Below, piece by piece: positions 10,389 through 19,264 of a stretch of DNA of 64,000 nt (within the stretch, counting starts at the first letter, position 1; each line of letters starts with the position of its first letter). The position numbers were made by a program, and so were the translations under genes. Source of the DNA: JANJWP01 sp964482035 (GTDB taxonomy: Bacteria > Patescibacteriota > Gracilibacteria > BD1-5 > UBA2023); NCBI GenBank assembly GCA_964482035.1, contig CAYZVC010000001.1, positions 62,001-126,000 on the forward strand, in the 5' to 3' direction. The notes under the pieces are model-generated. The model was not told the origin of the DNA. It did no database searches and worked only from the letters and a program-made list of their open reading frames with translations.

Positions 10389-10409
10389 ATCAGGCGAATC
10401 CGATACAAT
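10382..10409 (+). promoter_or_regulatory. hrcA promoter
   Basis: TTGTCA 10382-10387, 16-bp spacer, TACAAT 10404-10409. A small GGCCC-GAAA-GGGCC hairpin lies in the leader. No CIRCE-type inverted repeat is visible. Confidence 0.55.
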
Positions 10410-10440
10410 CCGCCGCAAGGCCCGAAAGGGCCGGAACCGC

Positions 10441-11139
10441 ATGAAAAAGATCGACCTTCGAAAAATCCACGTCCTGAAGATCATCGTCGAAGAGTACCTG
10501 AAAACCGGGGAAATCACGGGATCGAAATCCCTTCTCAAAAAATACGACATGGGGGTTTCTTCGGCGACCGTACGCAACGACATGGCGGCTCTCGAAAAAA
10601 TGGGCCTCATCTTCCAGCCGTACAATTCCGCCGGACGCCTGCCGACCACTCGCGGCATCCGGGTTTTCGTCGACTACCTCATGGAACACATGAACGCCGC
10701 GTTCGTCGAAGCCGAAAACGAAATCATCGCCCGCGCCGAGTCCGAAAAGCTCGACGACGCGCTCTACCATATCGCCGCGCGGCTTACGAAGTCCACCAAG
10801 GAAATCTCGTTCGCCTGCATGCCGTCGATCTGAACCAACTACTATCTCGGGCTTTCCAACTACCTCGAGCGCCAAGGACCCTCCATCGGTGTGGAGTCTT
10901 ACGGCGTCATCAAAGTGCTGGAAAACAAACACCGGTTCATCGATCTGCTCTCCAGTCTCGATTTTCCCGGAAAGATCTGAGTGTTCATCGGCGAAGAGAA
11001 CGTCATACCGGAGCTCGAATCCATCGCCATGGTCGTCCGCCGTACCGAGCTCGAAGGGCAGACCGCCCTCATCGGAGTCCTCGGTCCGCTCAAGATGGAC
11101 TACGCGTTCAATATCGCGGCGCTCAAGAACCTCCCGTAG
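10441..11139 (+). CDS. hrcA: Heat-inducible transcription repressor HrcA, short form (two UGA-Gly)
   Basis: Represses heat-shock genes in most bacteria. The N-terminal winged helix (about 1-75) has the family signature SSATVRNDMAALEKMGLI and the turn AGRLPTTRG. TGA at 10831 and 10978 encode residues 131 and 180. The second falls in the HrcA motif G-V-F-I-G-E-E-N. At 232 aa it is about 100 residues shorter than typical HrcA, with a reduced middle domain. It ends TAG. murA follows after 56 bp. Confidence 0.85.
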
Positions 11140-11195
11140 CCAGAAAGCCGCGCCGGGCATGCCGCCCGAATCCCCCAACCATAATCCCCAAACGC

Positions 11196-12461
11196 ATGCT
11201 TCTCGTTCGAGGCGGACAAACGCTCTCCGGTTCCGTCACGGTTTCCGGTTCCAAAAACGCCGCGCTCCCGCTCATCGCCGCGGCGCTTTTCTTTAAGAAG
11301 GCCACCCTCCGCAACGTTCCGGACATCAGCGACGTCCGCACGCTCCTCACCATCGTCCGCTCGGTCGGCGCGAAGGCGGAATTCGAAAACAACGTCCTCC
11401 GCATCGAAACGGGCGACATGAAGAAGGAAACCATGGACTTGGCGCTCGTCAGCAAGATCCGCGCGTCCATCATGCTCGTTCCGGCGTTCCTCAAGGCGTT
11501 CGGATCGGTCGACATCCCGTATCCGGGGGGCTGCAACATCGGCAAACGCCCGATCGACGTGTTCGTGAACGGCTTTTTGGAAATCGGCTACGTAGGCGAT
11601 TCTTCGGACTCCGGCGTTTCGCTCTCGGGCAAGCCGAAGGAAGGCGACGTCGAATTCTCGGCCGGCTTCGCCGTCACCGCGACCGAATCGCTCATCCTCG
11701 CCAACGTACTTCGCAAAGGCAAGACCCGCATCTTCCTTTCCGCCATCGAGCCGCACGTCATCTGTCTGGTCGATTTCCTTAACGCCCACGGCGCGAAGAT
11801 TTCCGTAGGGTACGACCACACCATCGAAATCGAAGGAGTGGAAGCCCTCGCCGAAGAGGCCGAAGGAACCGTCATCTCCGACTACATCGAATCCGGAACC
11901 TTCGTGGTTCTCGCCGCGCTTGCCGCGAAGGACTTCGTCGACGTGAAGAACGCCCGCATCGCCGACCTCCACGCCTTCCTTTCGAAATGCAAGGAAGCCG
12001 GAGTCCGCTACGAACAGCTTCCGAACGATACGCTGCGCGTCTACCGCTCCATTGACAACCTCAAGCCGCTGCGCGTGCAGACCAACGTCTTCCCGGGGTT
12101 TCCCACCGACCTCCAGTCGCCGTTCGTCATTCTCATGACCCAGGCCGAAGGCGTATCCCGCATCGAAGAAATCGTCTACGAAAGCCGTCTCAACTGGCTC
12201 GTCGAAATCGAGAAGATGAAGGGGCATCCGGCTATCCTCAATCCCAATACCGCCCTCATCTTCGGCAAGACCCACCTCCGCGGCGCGACCGTGTCGAGCT
12301 GGGATCTCCGCGCCGGGGTCGCCATGATCCTCGCGGGGCTCGTCGCGACCGGCGAAACCCGCATTACCAACGTCGAATACATCGAACGCGGCTACGAGGA
12401 CATCATCGGCAAGATCCGCTCGCTCGGCGCCGTCATCGAAAAGATCGAAGCTTCCGCGTAA
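11196..12461 (+). CDS. murA: UDP-N-acetylglucosamine 1-carboxyvinyltransferase MurA
   Basis: Catalyses the first committed step of peptidoglycan synthesis, transferring enolpyruvate from PEP to UDP-GlcNAc. The 421-aa length and the two-fold repeated fold are standard. GSKNAALPL near the N-terminus and the catalytic loop PGGCNIGKRPID (Cys near residue 112) are present. No UGA codons in 421 residues, in line with the scarcity of UGA in conserved genes here. No Shine-Dalgarno. Ends TAA. Confidence 0.95.
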   Translation: MLLVRGGQTLSGSVTVSGSKNAALPLIAAALFFKKATLRNVPDISDVRTLLTIVRSVGAKAEFENNVLRIETGDMKKETMDLALVSKIRASIMLVPAFLKAFGSVDIPYPGGCNIGKRPIDVFVNGFLEIGYVGDSSDSGVSLSGKPKEGDVEFSAGFAVTATESLILANVLRKGKTRIFLSAIEPHVICLVDFLNAHGAKISVGYDHTIEIEGVEALAEEAEGTVISDYIESGTFVVLAALAAKDFVDVKNARIADLHAFLSKCKEAGVRYEQLPNDTLRVYRSIDNLKPLRVQTNVFPGFPTDLQSPFVILMTQAEGVSRIEEIVYESRLNWLVEIEKMKGHPAILNPNTALIFGKTHLRGATVSSWDLRAGVAMILAGLVATGETRITNVEYIERGYEDIIGKIRSLGAVIEKIEASA

Positions 12462-12493
12462 GTCCGAAAAAGAACGTCCCTAACCCGAATCCC

Positions 12494-12706
12494 ATGTTTC
12501 CCGCTGGTCTCGTACTCGTGCTCGTAGGCGTCATCGTCATCATCGCGCCGGAGTTCATCGCGTATTTCATCGGAACGCTGCTCATCCTCGTCGGCGCCAA
12601 CCTCCTGCTCGTTTCGTACGGCGTGCACCGTGCCAGCCGCAAAGACGAACCGTCTTCCGGCTTCCGGTTCGGCGATTACGAAATCATCCGCAACCGTAAA
12701 AAATAG
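12494..12706 (+). CDS. Small two-helix membrane protein
   Basis: A 70-aa protein with two adjacent hydrophobic helices (about 4-19 and 22-44) and a charged C-terminal tail (RASRKDE, ending RNRKK). Family not recognised. It sits 32 bp after murA and 1 bp before the PrsW-like gene, so it is probably co-transcribed with both. Confidence 0.7.
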   Translation: MFPAGLVLVLVGVIVIIAPEFIAYFIGTLLILVGANLLLVSYGVHRASRKDEPSSGFRFGDYEIIRNRKK

Positions 12707-12707
12707 C

Positions 12708-13652
12708 ATGTTCTCGGACGTCGCCTACTTCGTTCTCGCGTTCCTCACGGCACTGTTTCCCATCGCGCTCTGGGGATACGCGTTTTCGTATTTGGACGCC
12801 GACCGTTTCAATGCCCGCCGTTTCGCGCTCGGTATCGCTACCGGCGCCGCCGCCGTCTTTCCCGTGGCGTTCATGCCGGACGTTTCCGCGGCGCTCCCGT
12901 TCTTTTGAAACGTCTTCGCCGACATCGCCGGAAGGGTTTCCCCGTTTTCAGCGGCCGGAACGTTCGCCGTATTCCTCGCGGCCGTCGCGGCCATCGTCGT
13001 CGCCGCGTCGTTCGTCACGCGTTCCGTCGAACTTTTCGACGACCGGAAGGCGCTCGGCAGGAGCCTCGCGGCCGTAGGCCTCGCCGTCCCACTTTTCGCG
13101 CTCGCGTTCTTCGCTTTCGCCGGATCTTCGGCGTCCTCGCCCGAAGTCCATATCGCCGGAGCCACGCTCGCCGGGTTCTCTTCGCTCCTGCTCGCGTATC
13201 TGGTGGTGGCATCGGTGGAAGAGGGCGGCAAGCACCTCGGCCTCTACGGCACGGGCTCGTTCGCCGAAATCGCCGAAAAGGGCATCCTCTACGCCGCGTT
13301 CGTCGCGCTCGGCTTCGCCTTCGCGGAAAACGTCCTCTACCTCGTTACGGCGCTCCGCTCGGACGGCCCGTTCTTTTCCACTTGGTTTTCCCGCTCGGTA
13401 TTCTCGGTGGGCGTGCACACGCTCTGTTCCATCGCCGCGGCGGTACCGTTCGTCCGCAGCGCGAAGGCAGGGGATTCCGGCTCCCGCGCGGTCGCCTTCG
13501 CCGCGAAGGGCCTGCTGATCGCCGTCGCGCTCCATTCGGTGTTCGACGTCACCGTTTCCTATGGGAAGACCGGCATCGTCTTCCTCTACGCCGTCATCGC
13601 CTACGCGCTCGTTACCCGCGCCTTCCATAAGCCGGAAACCGCCGAGGCGTAA
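12708..13652 (+). CDS. PrsW-family intramembrane protease (UGA-Gly at residue 67)
   Basis: A 314-aa multi-pass membrane protein carrying the conserved PrsW/CAAX-type residues: EEGGK (about 169), FAENVLY (about 205), GVHTLCS (about 236) and LHSVFDV (about 275). PrsW proteases cleave membrane substrates, for example anti-sigma factors, inside the bilayer; the substrate here is unknown. TGA at 12906 joins the first TM segments to the catalytic part. Ends TAA 17 bp before a terminator shared with the convergent tsaE. Confidence 0.8.
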
Positions 13653-13667
13653 TCCGATTTTCCAATG

Positions 13668-13699
13668 AAAAAACCGCGCTTCCCGGCGCGGTTTTTTTT
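13668..13699. terminator. Bidirectional terminator between prsW-like gene and tsaE
   Basis: AAAACCGCGC-TTCC-CGGCGCGGTTTT with A-run and T-run on either side. Confidence 0.85.
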
Positions 13700-13718
13700 A
13701 GAAATTTTTCAAGAATCC

Positions 13719-14126
13719 TTACGGCATCCGGTGTCGTTCGATGCGGAAAACCCGTTCGTCCGGATTTTCGGTTTTCTCGATCATTACGGTTACGGTGGGG
13801 GAGTACCGGTCGGAAATCACGTCCGGCCATTCGACGAAGGCGACGTTGCCTTTCGTGTCGAGGATCTCTTCGCCGCCGATGTTTACGAACGTTTCGTAGT
13901 CTTCGACGCGGTAAAGGTCGAAATGGTAGAAATTTTCGCCGTATTTTCTGTAATAGACGTAGGTGGGGCTTTTGACGTCTTCCTTGATTTCCCAGGCTTT
14001 GGCGACGGCTTTGACGAGAGCCGTCTTGCCGGCTCAGAGGTCTCCATGGAGGAATGCCAAATCGCCCGGGAAAAATTCCACGAGCGTGGGGAGGTCGGCG
14101 AGGGTGGCGGTCTTGGCGGTCTGCAT
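13719..14126 (-). CDS. tsaE: tRNA threonylcarbamoyladenosine ATPase TsaE (UGA encodes a P-loop glycine)
   Basis: ATPase partner of TsaB/TsaD in making t6A37 on ANN-decoding tRNAs. The P-loop reads GDL-(UGA)-AGKT with TGA at 14034-14036, exactly the invariant glycine of the GDLGAGKT motif. Downstream SPTYVYYRKY and HFDLYRVEDYE are family signatures, and a GEEI motif follows. 135 aa, usual length. If UGA were a stop this essential gene would be dead, so it is one of the strongest arguments for code 25. Ends TAA. Confidence 0.93.
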
Positions 14127-14170
14127 GTTTCGAATATACGGACTCCGCACCCAATCGTCAATCCGGGATT

Positions 14171-14199
14171 TTGCGTTCGGGCGGGAAACGTGGTAGCCT
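14171..14199 (+). promoter_or_regulatory. Promoter of the type IV pilus operon
   Basis: TTGCGT 14171-14176, 17-bp spacer, TAGCCT 14194-14199, then a short leader to ATG 14226 without Shine-Dalgarno. Confidence 0.45.
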
Positions 14200-14225
14200 A
14201 ATACGGAAGTTTCATCTTTTTCCCT

Positions 14226-14792
14226 ATGAACGAACAGATTTCGCCGGAAACTCCGGAAATCCAAGAGAAAGCCCCGGCTCCGGCCAAGCGCTCTTTCATG
14301 ACGGCTTCGGTGCTCATTCTCGCGGTTTCCGCGGGATTCGCCGGGTATTTGAAGTATCAGACGTGGACGGTTTCCGAGCAAATTTCGGGAGTCCGTCACG
14401 AACTCTCGGAATTCGAGACCCAGATTAACGCCCTCAAGGCCGATCCGGCAGTCGCCGCCGCCGACCTCCTCGGCCGCAACAAGGCTTCGCTCCAAAAGGA
14501 CGTCGAACGCTCCATGGCGCAGAAATACGTCGCCGAGTTCATGCGTCTCCACCGCGATTACGACGTCGATTTCGACGGCTTCCAATTCACCGCCGGCAAA
14601 GTCGCGACCATCATCACCGCCCGCCAGACTTCGGCCGGCGTCGATCCGGTCGACAAGGTCATCCGCCTCGTAGGGGATTTCCGTTCCGGAAGCGGCTCCG
14701 CCGCGACCTCGCCGTTCACTCTCGGCGAACTCAAACTCGTCTCCGGCGACGATACGCACCGCACGTTCAACGCGGATTTCAAGATCAAGTAG
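14226..14792 (+). CDS. Type IV pilus inner-membrane protein, PilN-like
   Basis: A 188-aa bitopic protein: cytosolic N-terminus (about 1-24), one TM helix (about 25-42), a coiled-coil stretch (about 45-75) and a small alpha/beta domain. This is the layout of PilN/PilO proteins that align the pilus machine. Sequence similarity alone is weak, and the call rests on topology plus its place at the head of the pilus operon. Confidence 0.6.
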   Translation: MNEQISPETPEIQEKAPAPAKRSFMTASVLILAVSAGFAGYLKYQTWTVSEQISGVRHELSEFETQINALKADPAVAAADLLGRNKASLQKDVERSMAQKYVAEFMRLHRDYDVDFDGFQFTAGKVATIITARQTSAGVDPVDKVIRLVGDFRSGSGSAATSPFTLGELKLVSGDDTHRTFNADFKIK

Positions 14793-14816
14793 CTTCCCGA
14801 ATAACCGTTCTTCCGT

Positions 14817-15386
14817 ATGCGAAGCCCCCAGCCCACCGAAGTCATCAAGAAGAAGTCCCAGGCTTCCGAATTCCTTCCGGCCATCCTCCTCGCCGCCGCC
14901 ATCCTCCTCGCCGTGTTTTCGGCGTATCCGGATTACTACGCGCTCACCGGCAAGCAGGACGAATACTCCCAGGCCGTAAAGGAAAAGTCCGAAAAATCCG
15001 CCGAATTGGCAAAACTCAACGCGTTCAAAGAACAGTCCGCGACCCCGGCCTTCGCCGCCGACATCGCCCGCTACGCAGCGCCGTTCCGCGAAGACGCCAT
15101 CCTCGACAGCCTCTTTACCGGTTCCAACGGAGTCCTTCCGCTCTCCATCGGCATCGACAAAGGCTCTCGCATGCCGAACGGCCTCTCGCAGGGAACCGTC
15201 GACCTCACGCTCCGTGCGGGAAACCAGGCCGCCCTCATGCAGTACTTCGAATACCTCACCGGCGAATCCGGCAAAAAGCGCTACGTCATCAAGTCCGCGA
15301 ATTTCCCGTTCGACTCGACGTCGCCTAGGAACGGTACCTTCCAGGTTTCCGTAAGCCTCGGATTCTCCCACTATTCCCCTCGTTAA
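14817..15386 (+). CDS. Type IV pilus inner-membrane protein, PilO-like
   Basis: 189 aa, one TM helix (about 20-38), a predicted coiled coil (about 45-72) and a C-terminal ferredoxin-like domain. Same topology as its upstream neighbour, as expected for a PilN/PilO pair that heterodimerises. Separated from pilC by a single base, so translationally linked. Confidence 0.6.
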   Translation: MRSPQPTEVIKKKSQASEFLPAILLAAAILLAVFSAYPDYYALTGKQDEYSQAVKEKSEKSAELAKLNAFKEQSATPAFAADIARYAAPFREDAILDSLFTGSNGVLPLSIGIDKGSRMPNGLSQGTVDLTLRAGNQAALMQYFEYLTGESGKKRYVIKSANFPFDSTSPRNGTFQVSVSLGFSHYSPR

Positions 15387-15387
15387 A

Positions 15388-16485
15388 ATGGAAAGCAACA
15401 CCCAGGAAACCGGACTTCCGCCGGTACGCTTCTGGCACCGCATCGGAACGAAGGAAAAAGCGCTCTTCTTCGAACATCTCTCGAATCTCGTCGAAGGCGG
15501 CGTAACCGTCATCCAGGCGCTCCATTCGTTCTTGGAAAAGGTGGGGAACCCCCGCTTCTACGCCGAAGTTTCCGAGCTCGTCCTTTTGGTCGAATCCGGC
15601 GATCCGGTATCCACCGCCATGAAAAAACTCCCGCGTACCTTCGGACGCGCGGAGATTTCCATCGTGGAATCCGGCGAACAGTCCGGAACCTTGCAGAAGT
15701 CCTTCGCGAGCATCGCCGCCGACCTCCGGTCGCGCGACGAAATCCGCATGAAGCTCACCGGCGCCCTCACGTACCCGCTCGTCATCATGGCGTTCCTCAT
15801 GGTGGCGATCCTCGTCGTCATGACCTATGTCGTGCCCAAGCTCGTTCCGCTCTTCCAGACTTCCGGAACCGAGCTTCCGGCAGTGACGGCTTCGCTCATG
15901 AACACTTCGAATTTCGTCCGCGACAATTTCGCGCTGATCATCGCGTTCTTCGTTTTCGGCGCCTTCGGTCTCCGCGCTTGGCTTTCGACCTATTCGGGGC
16001 GTCTCGCTTTCGACCGCTACGCGCTCCGCGCTCCGCTCATCGGGCCGCTCTACCGCAACTACCTCATCGTACGAGTCTCTTCGATGCTCTCGCTCCTCAT
16101 CGGGGCCGGCATCCCGATCATCAAGACCCTCCGCCTTACCGGCGAAGCCACCGGCAACCTCGTCTACGAAGAAAAAATCGCCGACGTCGCCTCGAAGGTC
16201 GAGATGGGAAAGAAACTCGCCGAAAGCCTCATGGAAGTCGACCCGACTTTCAAGGTCTTCACCCGCGACTTCGTGCAGATCATCGCCGCCGGAGAACGCA
16301 CTTCCACCGTAAACAAGGTCACCGCCCGCCTCGCCGAACAGTACTCGCGCGAAGTCGACGCTTCCATCGGTACGCTCGTCCGCTTCGTCGAACCGGCCGC
16401 CATCCTTTTTGCCGGCGGCTTCGTCCTCTGGTTCGCGCTCGCCATCTTCTCGGCCGTCATGCGCGTGACCGAAATGGTCGGATAA
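15388..16485 (+). CDS. pilC: Type IV pilus platform protein PilC (T2SS F family)
   Basis: Integral membrane platform on which the assembly ATPase acts. 365 aa with the two GspF domains. The first holds VEGGVTVIQALHSF and ESGEQSGTL, the second GAGIPIIKTL and AAGERTSTV. TM helices lie near 135-155, 185-205 and the C-terminus. The assembly ATPase PilB, retraction ATPase PilT and PilM are not in the window. No UGA. Confidence 0.85.
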   Translation: MESNTQETGLPPVRFWHRIGTKEKALFFEHLSNLVEGGVTVIQALHSFLEKVGNPRFYAEVSELVLLVESGDPVSTAMKKLPRTFGRAEISIVESGEQSGTLQKSFASIAADLRSRDEIRMKLTGALTYPLVIMAFLMVAILVVMTYVVPKLVPLFQTSGTELPAVTASLMNTSNFVRDNFALIIAFFVFGAFGLRAWLSTYSGRLAFDRYALRAPLIGPLYRNYLIVRVSSMLSLLIGAGIPIIKTLRLTGEATGNLVYEEKIADVASKVEMGKKLAESLMEVDPTFKVFTRDFVQIIAAGERTSTVNKVTARLAEQYSREVDASIGTLVRFVEPAAILFAGGFVLWFALAIFSAVMRVTEMVG

Positions 16486-16495
16486 CCCGTTTTCC

Positions 16496-17020
16496 ATGAA
16501 TTCCCGCTTTTCCAAAACTTCCGGATTCACGCTCGTGGAACTCATGGTCGTCCTCGCCATCGTTTCACTGCTCGCGGTTTTGACGTACGCGCCGTACTCG
16601 TACTATTCCGACATCGCCAAAGTCCGCATTTCGTCCGAAAAGGTCGAACAGACGTTTTCCGAAGCCAAACTTTCTTCGGCCATGGGATTGTCCGTCCCCG
16701 GCACCGATTTCAACGGCGACGCCTACGTTGTCCTTCAGAAAGGTTCGGGTTCGATCTCGCTCTACGCCGCCAAAGCCGGCAGCGGATTCGCCGCGCCGTC
16801 CGAATACAAGCTCCTCCGCTTGGTTCCGCTCGAAAAGGACGTCCTCATCAGCGATTTGCCGTCCGACCTCGTGACGGTGAAGTTTTCCGCCCCTACGGGC
16901 GCGCCTTCTTCGGTCGACGCCGACGGGAACGCCTTGGTTTTTTCGGGAGGAACCGTAGGATTCAAGGGATCCTCCACCGGCAGCCTTTCCAAACCGTTCC
17001 GTAACGCCTCCGTTTACTAA
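16496..17020 (+). CDS. Type IV pilin-like protein
   Basis: 174 aa with a class III prepilin signal: short basic leader, then the cleavage site SGFTLVELMVVLAIVSLL (Glu at mature position 5). A GspH-like globular domain follows. Probably a minor pilin. Overlapping-style spacing (1 bp) with the next gene places it in the pilus operon. Confidence 0.85.
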   Translation: MNSRFSKTSGFTLVELMVVLAIVSLLAVLTYAPYSYYSDIAKVRISSEKVEQTFSEAKLSSAMGLSVPGTDFNGDAYVVLQKGSGSISLYAAKAGSGFAAPSEYKLLRLVPLEKDVLISDLPSDLVTVKFSAPTGAPSSVDADGNALVFSGGTVGFKGSSTGSLSKPFRNASVY

Positions 17021-17021
17021 C

Positions 17022-17684
17022 ATGCGACACCGTTTCCGTTCCAACAGCGCGTTCACCATGATCGAACTCATGGTGGCTATCGTCGTGTTCGCGCTCGGGC
17101 TCGTGGCTGCGTATTCGCTCCTGCGTACCGCGACCTTCCTTTCGGAACGCTCGCGCGACGAAATCGTGGGCGGAAACCTCTTGCGCGAACGTCTTGAACT
17201 CGTGAAGAACGTCCGTGATTCCAATTGGATGGGGCTGCGTTCGTGGGATTCTCTCCGTTCGGGCGTCACCGTCACTACCGAAGACCCGTCTTTTTGCCCG
17301 ACGCCCGACAATTGCCGTCTCACCCCGGGAACCTACGTGGTCGAGAACGATTTTTCGAGCACGACCTCGCCGGTCCGTATCCACCGCGTTACGGCCGCTC
17401 CCACCAAGGCCGACATCGTCGCGGAAACCAACGCCGTATCCGGTACCAAGTTCCGCCTCTGTCTTGACCTCCAAGGGCGCTACGTGCATGACTGCTCCGG
17501 TTCGAACGCCAAGACCCCGTATTACGCGTACGTTACGGTTTCCAACCTTTCGGCCGATCAGGCCGGGGGCGGGGGAGCCGCTTCCGTCAGCGGAGCGCTC
17601 GCCGTTTCCGCGCATTTCGTCTCGGTCGCTTCGGGGTACCGCGAACTTTCGATGAATACCGTCATAACCGATTGGAAAAGGTAA
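17022..17684 (+). CDS. Minor pilin, PilV-like
   Basis: 220 aa with prepilin signal AFTMIELMVAIVVFALGLVAAYSLL, which resembles PilV-type minor pilins (the ALGL in the helix is typical). The globular part has four cysteines. In the same operon, 1 bp from both neighbours. Confidence 0.8.
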   Translation: MRHRFRSNSAFTMIELMVAIVVFALGLVAAYSLLRTATFLSERSRDEIVGGNLLRERLELVKNVRDSNWMGLRSWDSLRSGVTVTTEDPSFCPTPDNCRLTPGTYVVENDFSSTTSPVRIHRVTAAPTKADIVAETNAVSGTKFRLCLDLQGRYVHDCSGSNAKTPYYAYVTVSNLSADQAGGGGAASVSGALAVSAHFVSVASGYRELSMNTVITDWKR

Positions 17685-17685
17685 T

Positions 17686-18339
17686 ATGAGAGTCCGACAG
17701 AACGCCTTCACCCTCGTGGAAATCATCGTCGCCGTCACTATTCTGGCGGTGGTGATGGTTTCGGTGTTCGAAATCTACCTCGGTGTGCTCGCGCTCAACC
17801 GTCGCCTCGAATTCGCCCGTTCCCTCCAGGAAAACGGACGTTCGATGACGGAAATGTTCGCCAAGGAAATCCGCGAGAAGGGCGTTGACCTCTCGTTTTA
17901 CGACGGCGGCTCCGCCACCCGCATCCTCGATTACCGCAACGGCAATTCGGTATTGGCCATCCGCCCCGACGCCTTGGGCAACGCCGCCCGGTACTACCTG
18001 ATGGAAGATTCGGTTTCCGGTCCGGTCGCCTGCGACTTTACCGGTTCCGGCGCGTGCTACCTCGGCCGCGAATCGGTCGCCGCCGACGGCACTTCTTCGC
18101 GCGAGCGGCTTACCGACTCCCGCGCAAAGGTCGAAGGGCTCCGCTTCCACATCGTGGGCGCGTCGGGCGATTCCGTGACTTCGGGCACCGTAGGTACCGA
18201 ACCCGTCCGCGAAGCCAAGGTCACCGCGTCGTTCATCCTCGCCATTCCGGAAGGGAAGGGCGTCGACCCGAAGGTCGCCGCCGGGCTGAAGATCCGCGCG
18301 CAGACGACGATCAGCGAGAAAATCTATAAGTCCTACTAG
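17686..18339 (+). CDS. Minor pilin, PilW/GspJ-like
   Basis: 217 aa with prepilin signal AFTLVEIIVAVTILAVVMV. The helix is followed by a larger globular domain, as in PilW/GspJ. Operon member. No UGA. Confidence 0.75.
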   Translation: MRVRQNAFTLVEIIVAVTILAVVMVSVFEIYLGVLALNRRLEFARSLQENGRSMTEMFAKEIREKGVDLSFYDGGSATRILDYRNGNSVLAIRPDALGNAARYYLMEDSVSGPVACDFTGSGACYLGRESVAADGTSSRERLTDSRAKVEGLRFHIVGASGDSVTSGTVGTEPVREAKVTASFILAIPEGKGVDPKVAAGLKIRAQTTISEKIYKSY

Positions 18340-18340
18340 C

Positions 18341-19204
18341 ATGCGAACCAACCAACGCGGATTCTCGAGCGTCATCGCCATCCTCCTTACGGCCTTTTTG
18401 GTCGTATTGTCCGCGGGGGTGCTTTTCCTGTTCGTCGCCGAATCCCGCATCAGCCGCTCGCTCTTCGACGGTTTCGCCGCGTACGCCGGAGCCGAAGGGG
18501 GCATGGAATACGCGCTGCTCAAGGTAAAGAACCACCGCGAAGGGTTCGAAGACGTCATGAAGCGTTCTTCCTCGGACGGAAAGGTTTTCGTTTCCGCCGA
18601 CCGCCGCGCCGCCGAGATGGGATATTCGCTCTCCGCGTTCTCCAAAAGCTATTCGGGCGTGCTCCAGCCGGGGCAGATGGAAATCGTCCCGCTCTTCTTC
18701 GATAAAGGAAAAACCCTCTCCACCGTGGATTCCGCGGCCTTCAAAGACCCTCGCACGGGCACCTCGAACGTCGAGCGCACCTTCGACTTCACCGTTTCTT
18801 CCGACGCGCCGTTCTCCTGGAACGTCATGGGATCCGACGCTTCGGGGAAGACGTACGGAATCGTAGGGACGGGCGGTCTCTCCGCCATCGTCGGCAACGG
18901 CTCGGCCGCCACCGTAACCGCCGGAAACATGCGCTCGGTCGATACGAACGACGATACGACCGACGTTTCGGTGAATCTCGGGGATTTTCTCGAAGACTAT
19001 GAAGACGCGTACCTCGCCGTCACCAACCCGGGCGCTACGCCCATCGAATACCGCGTGGATTCGTCGAACGGCTTCTCCAAGCCCGTAATGTCCGTGGCGG
19101 CGGTAGGGAAGGCCGGAAATGCCATCTCCAACCTCGAATTCAAAGAGAACCGCAGCCGCCACTTCGACGCGCTCCGCTACAGCCTCTTCAACGCGGACAA
19201 TTAG
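18341..19204 (+). CDS. PilX-like tip protein of the pilus operon
   Basis: 287 aa. The N-terminus RGFSSVIAILLTAFLVVLSAGVLFLF is pilin-like but lacks the Glu at mature position 5, as in PilX/GspK proteins that sit at the pilus tip. It is followed by AEGGMEYALLK, typical of the family. Last gene of the operon, with a terminator 30 bp downstream. Confidence 0.7.
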   Translation: MRTNQRGFSSVIAILLTAFLVVLSAGVLFLFVAESRISRSLFDGFAAYAGAEGGMEYALLKVKNHREGFEDVMKRSSSDGKVFVSADRRAAEMGYSLSAFSKSYSGVLQPGQMEIVPLFFDKGKTLSTVDSAAFKDPRTGTSNVERTFDFTVSSDAPFSWNVMGSDASGKTYGIVGTGGLSAIVGNGSAATVTAGNMRSVDTNDDTTDVSVNLGDFLEDYEDAYLAVTNPGATPIEYRVDSSNGFSKPVMSVAAVGKAGNAISNLEFKENRSRHFDALRYSLFNADN

Positions 19205-19230
19205 TCGCGGAAGATTTCTTTTCCGCATAC

Positions 19231-19264
19231 GAAAAAACCGACCCAGAAGGGCCGGTTTTTTTCT
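19231..19264. terminator. Terminator after the pilus operon
   Basis: AAAACCG-CCC-AGAA-GGGCCGGTTTT stem with one mismatch and a run of T on the plus strand. Convergent with the minus-strand gene ending at 19265. Confidence 0.75.

Noticed and set aside
10360..10441. CIRCE operator upstream of hrcA.
   Set aside because: No TTAGCACTC-N9-GAGTGCTAA-like inverted repeat is present, only a promoter and a small GGCCC hairpin.
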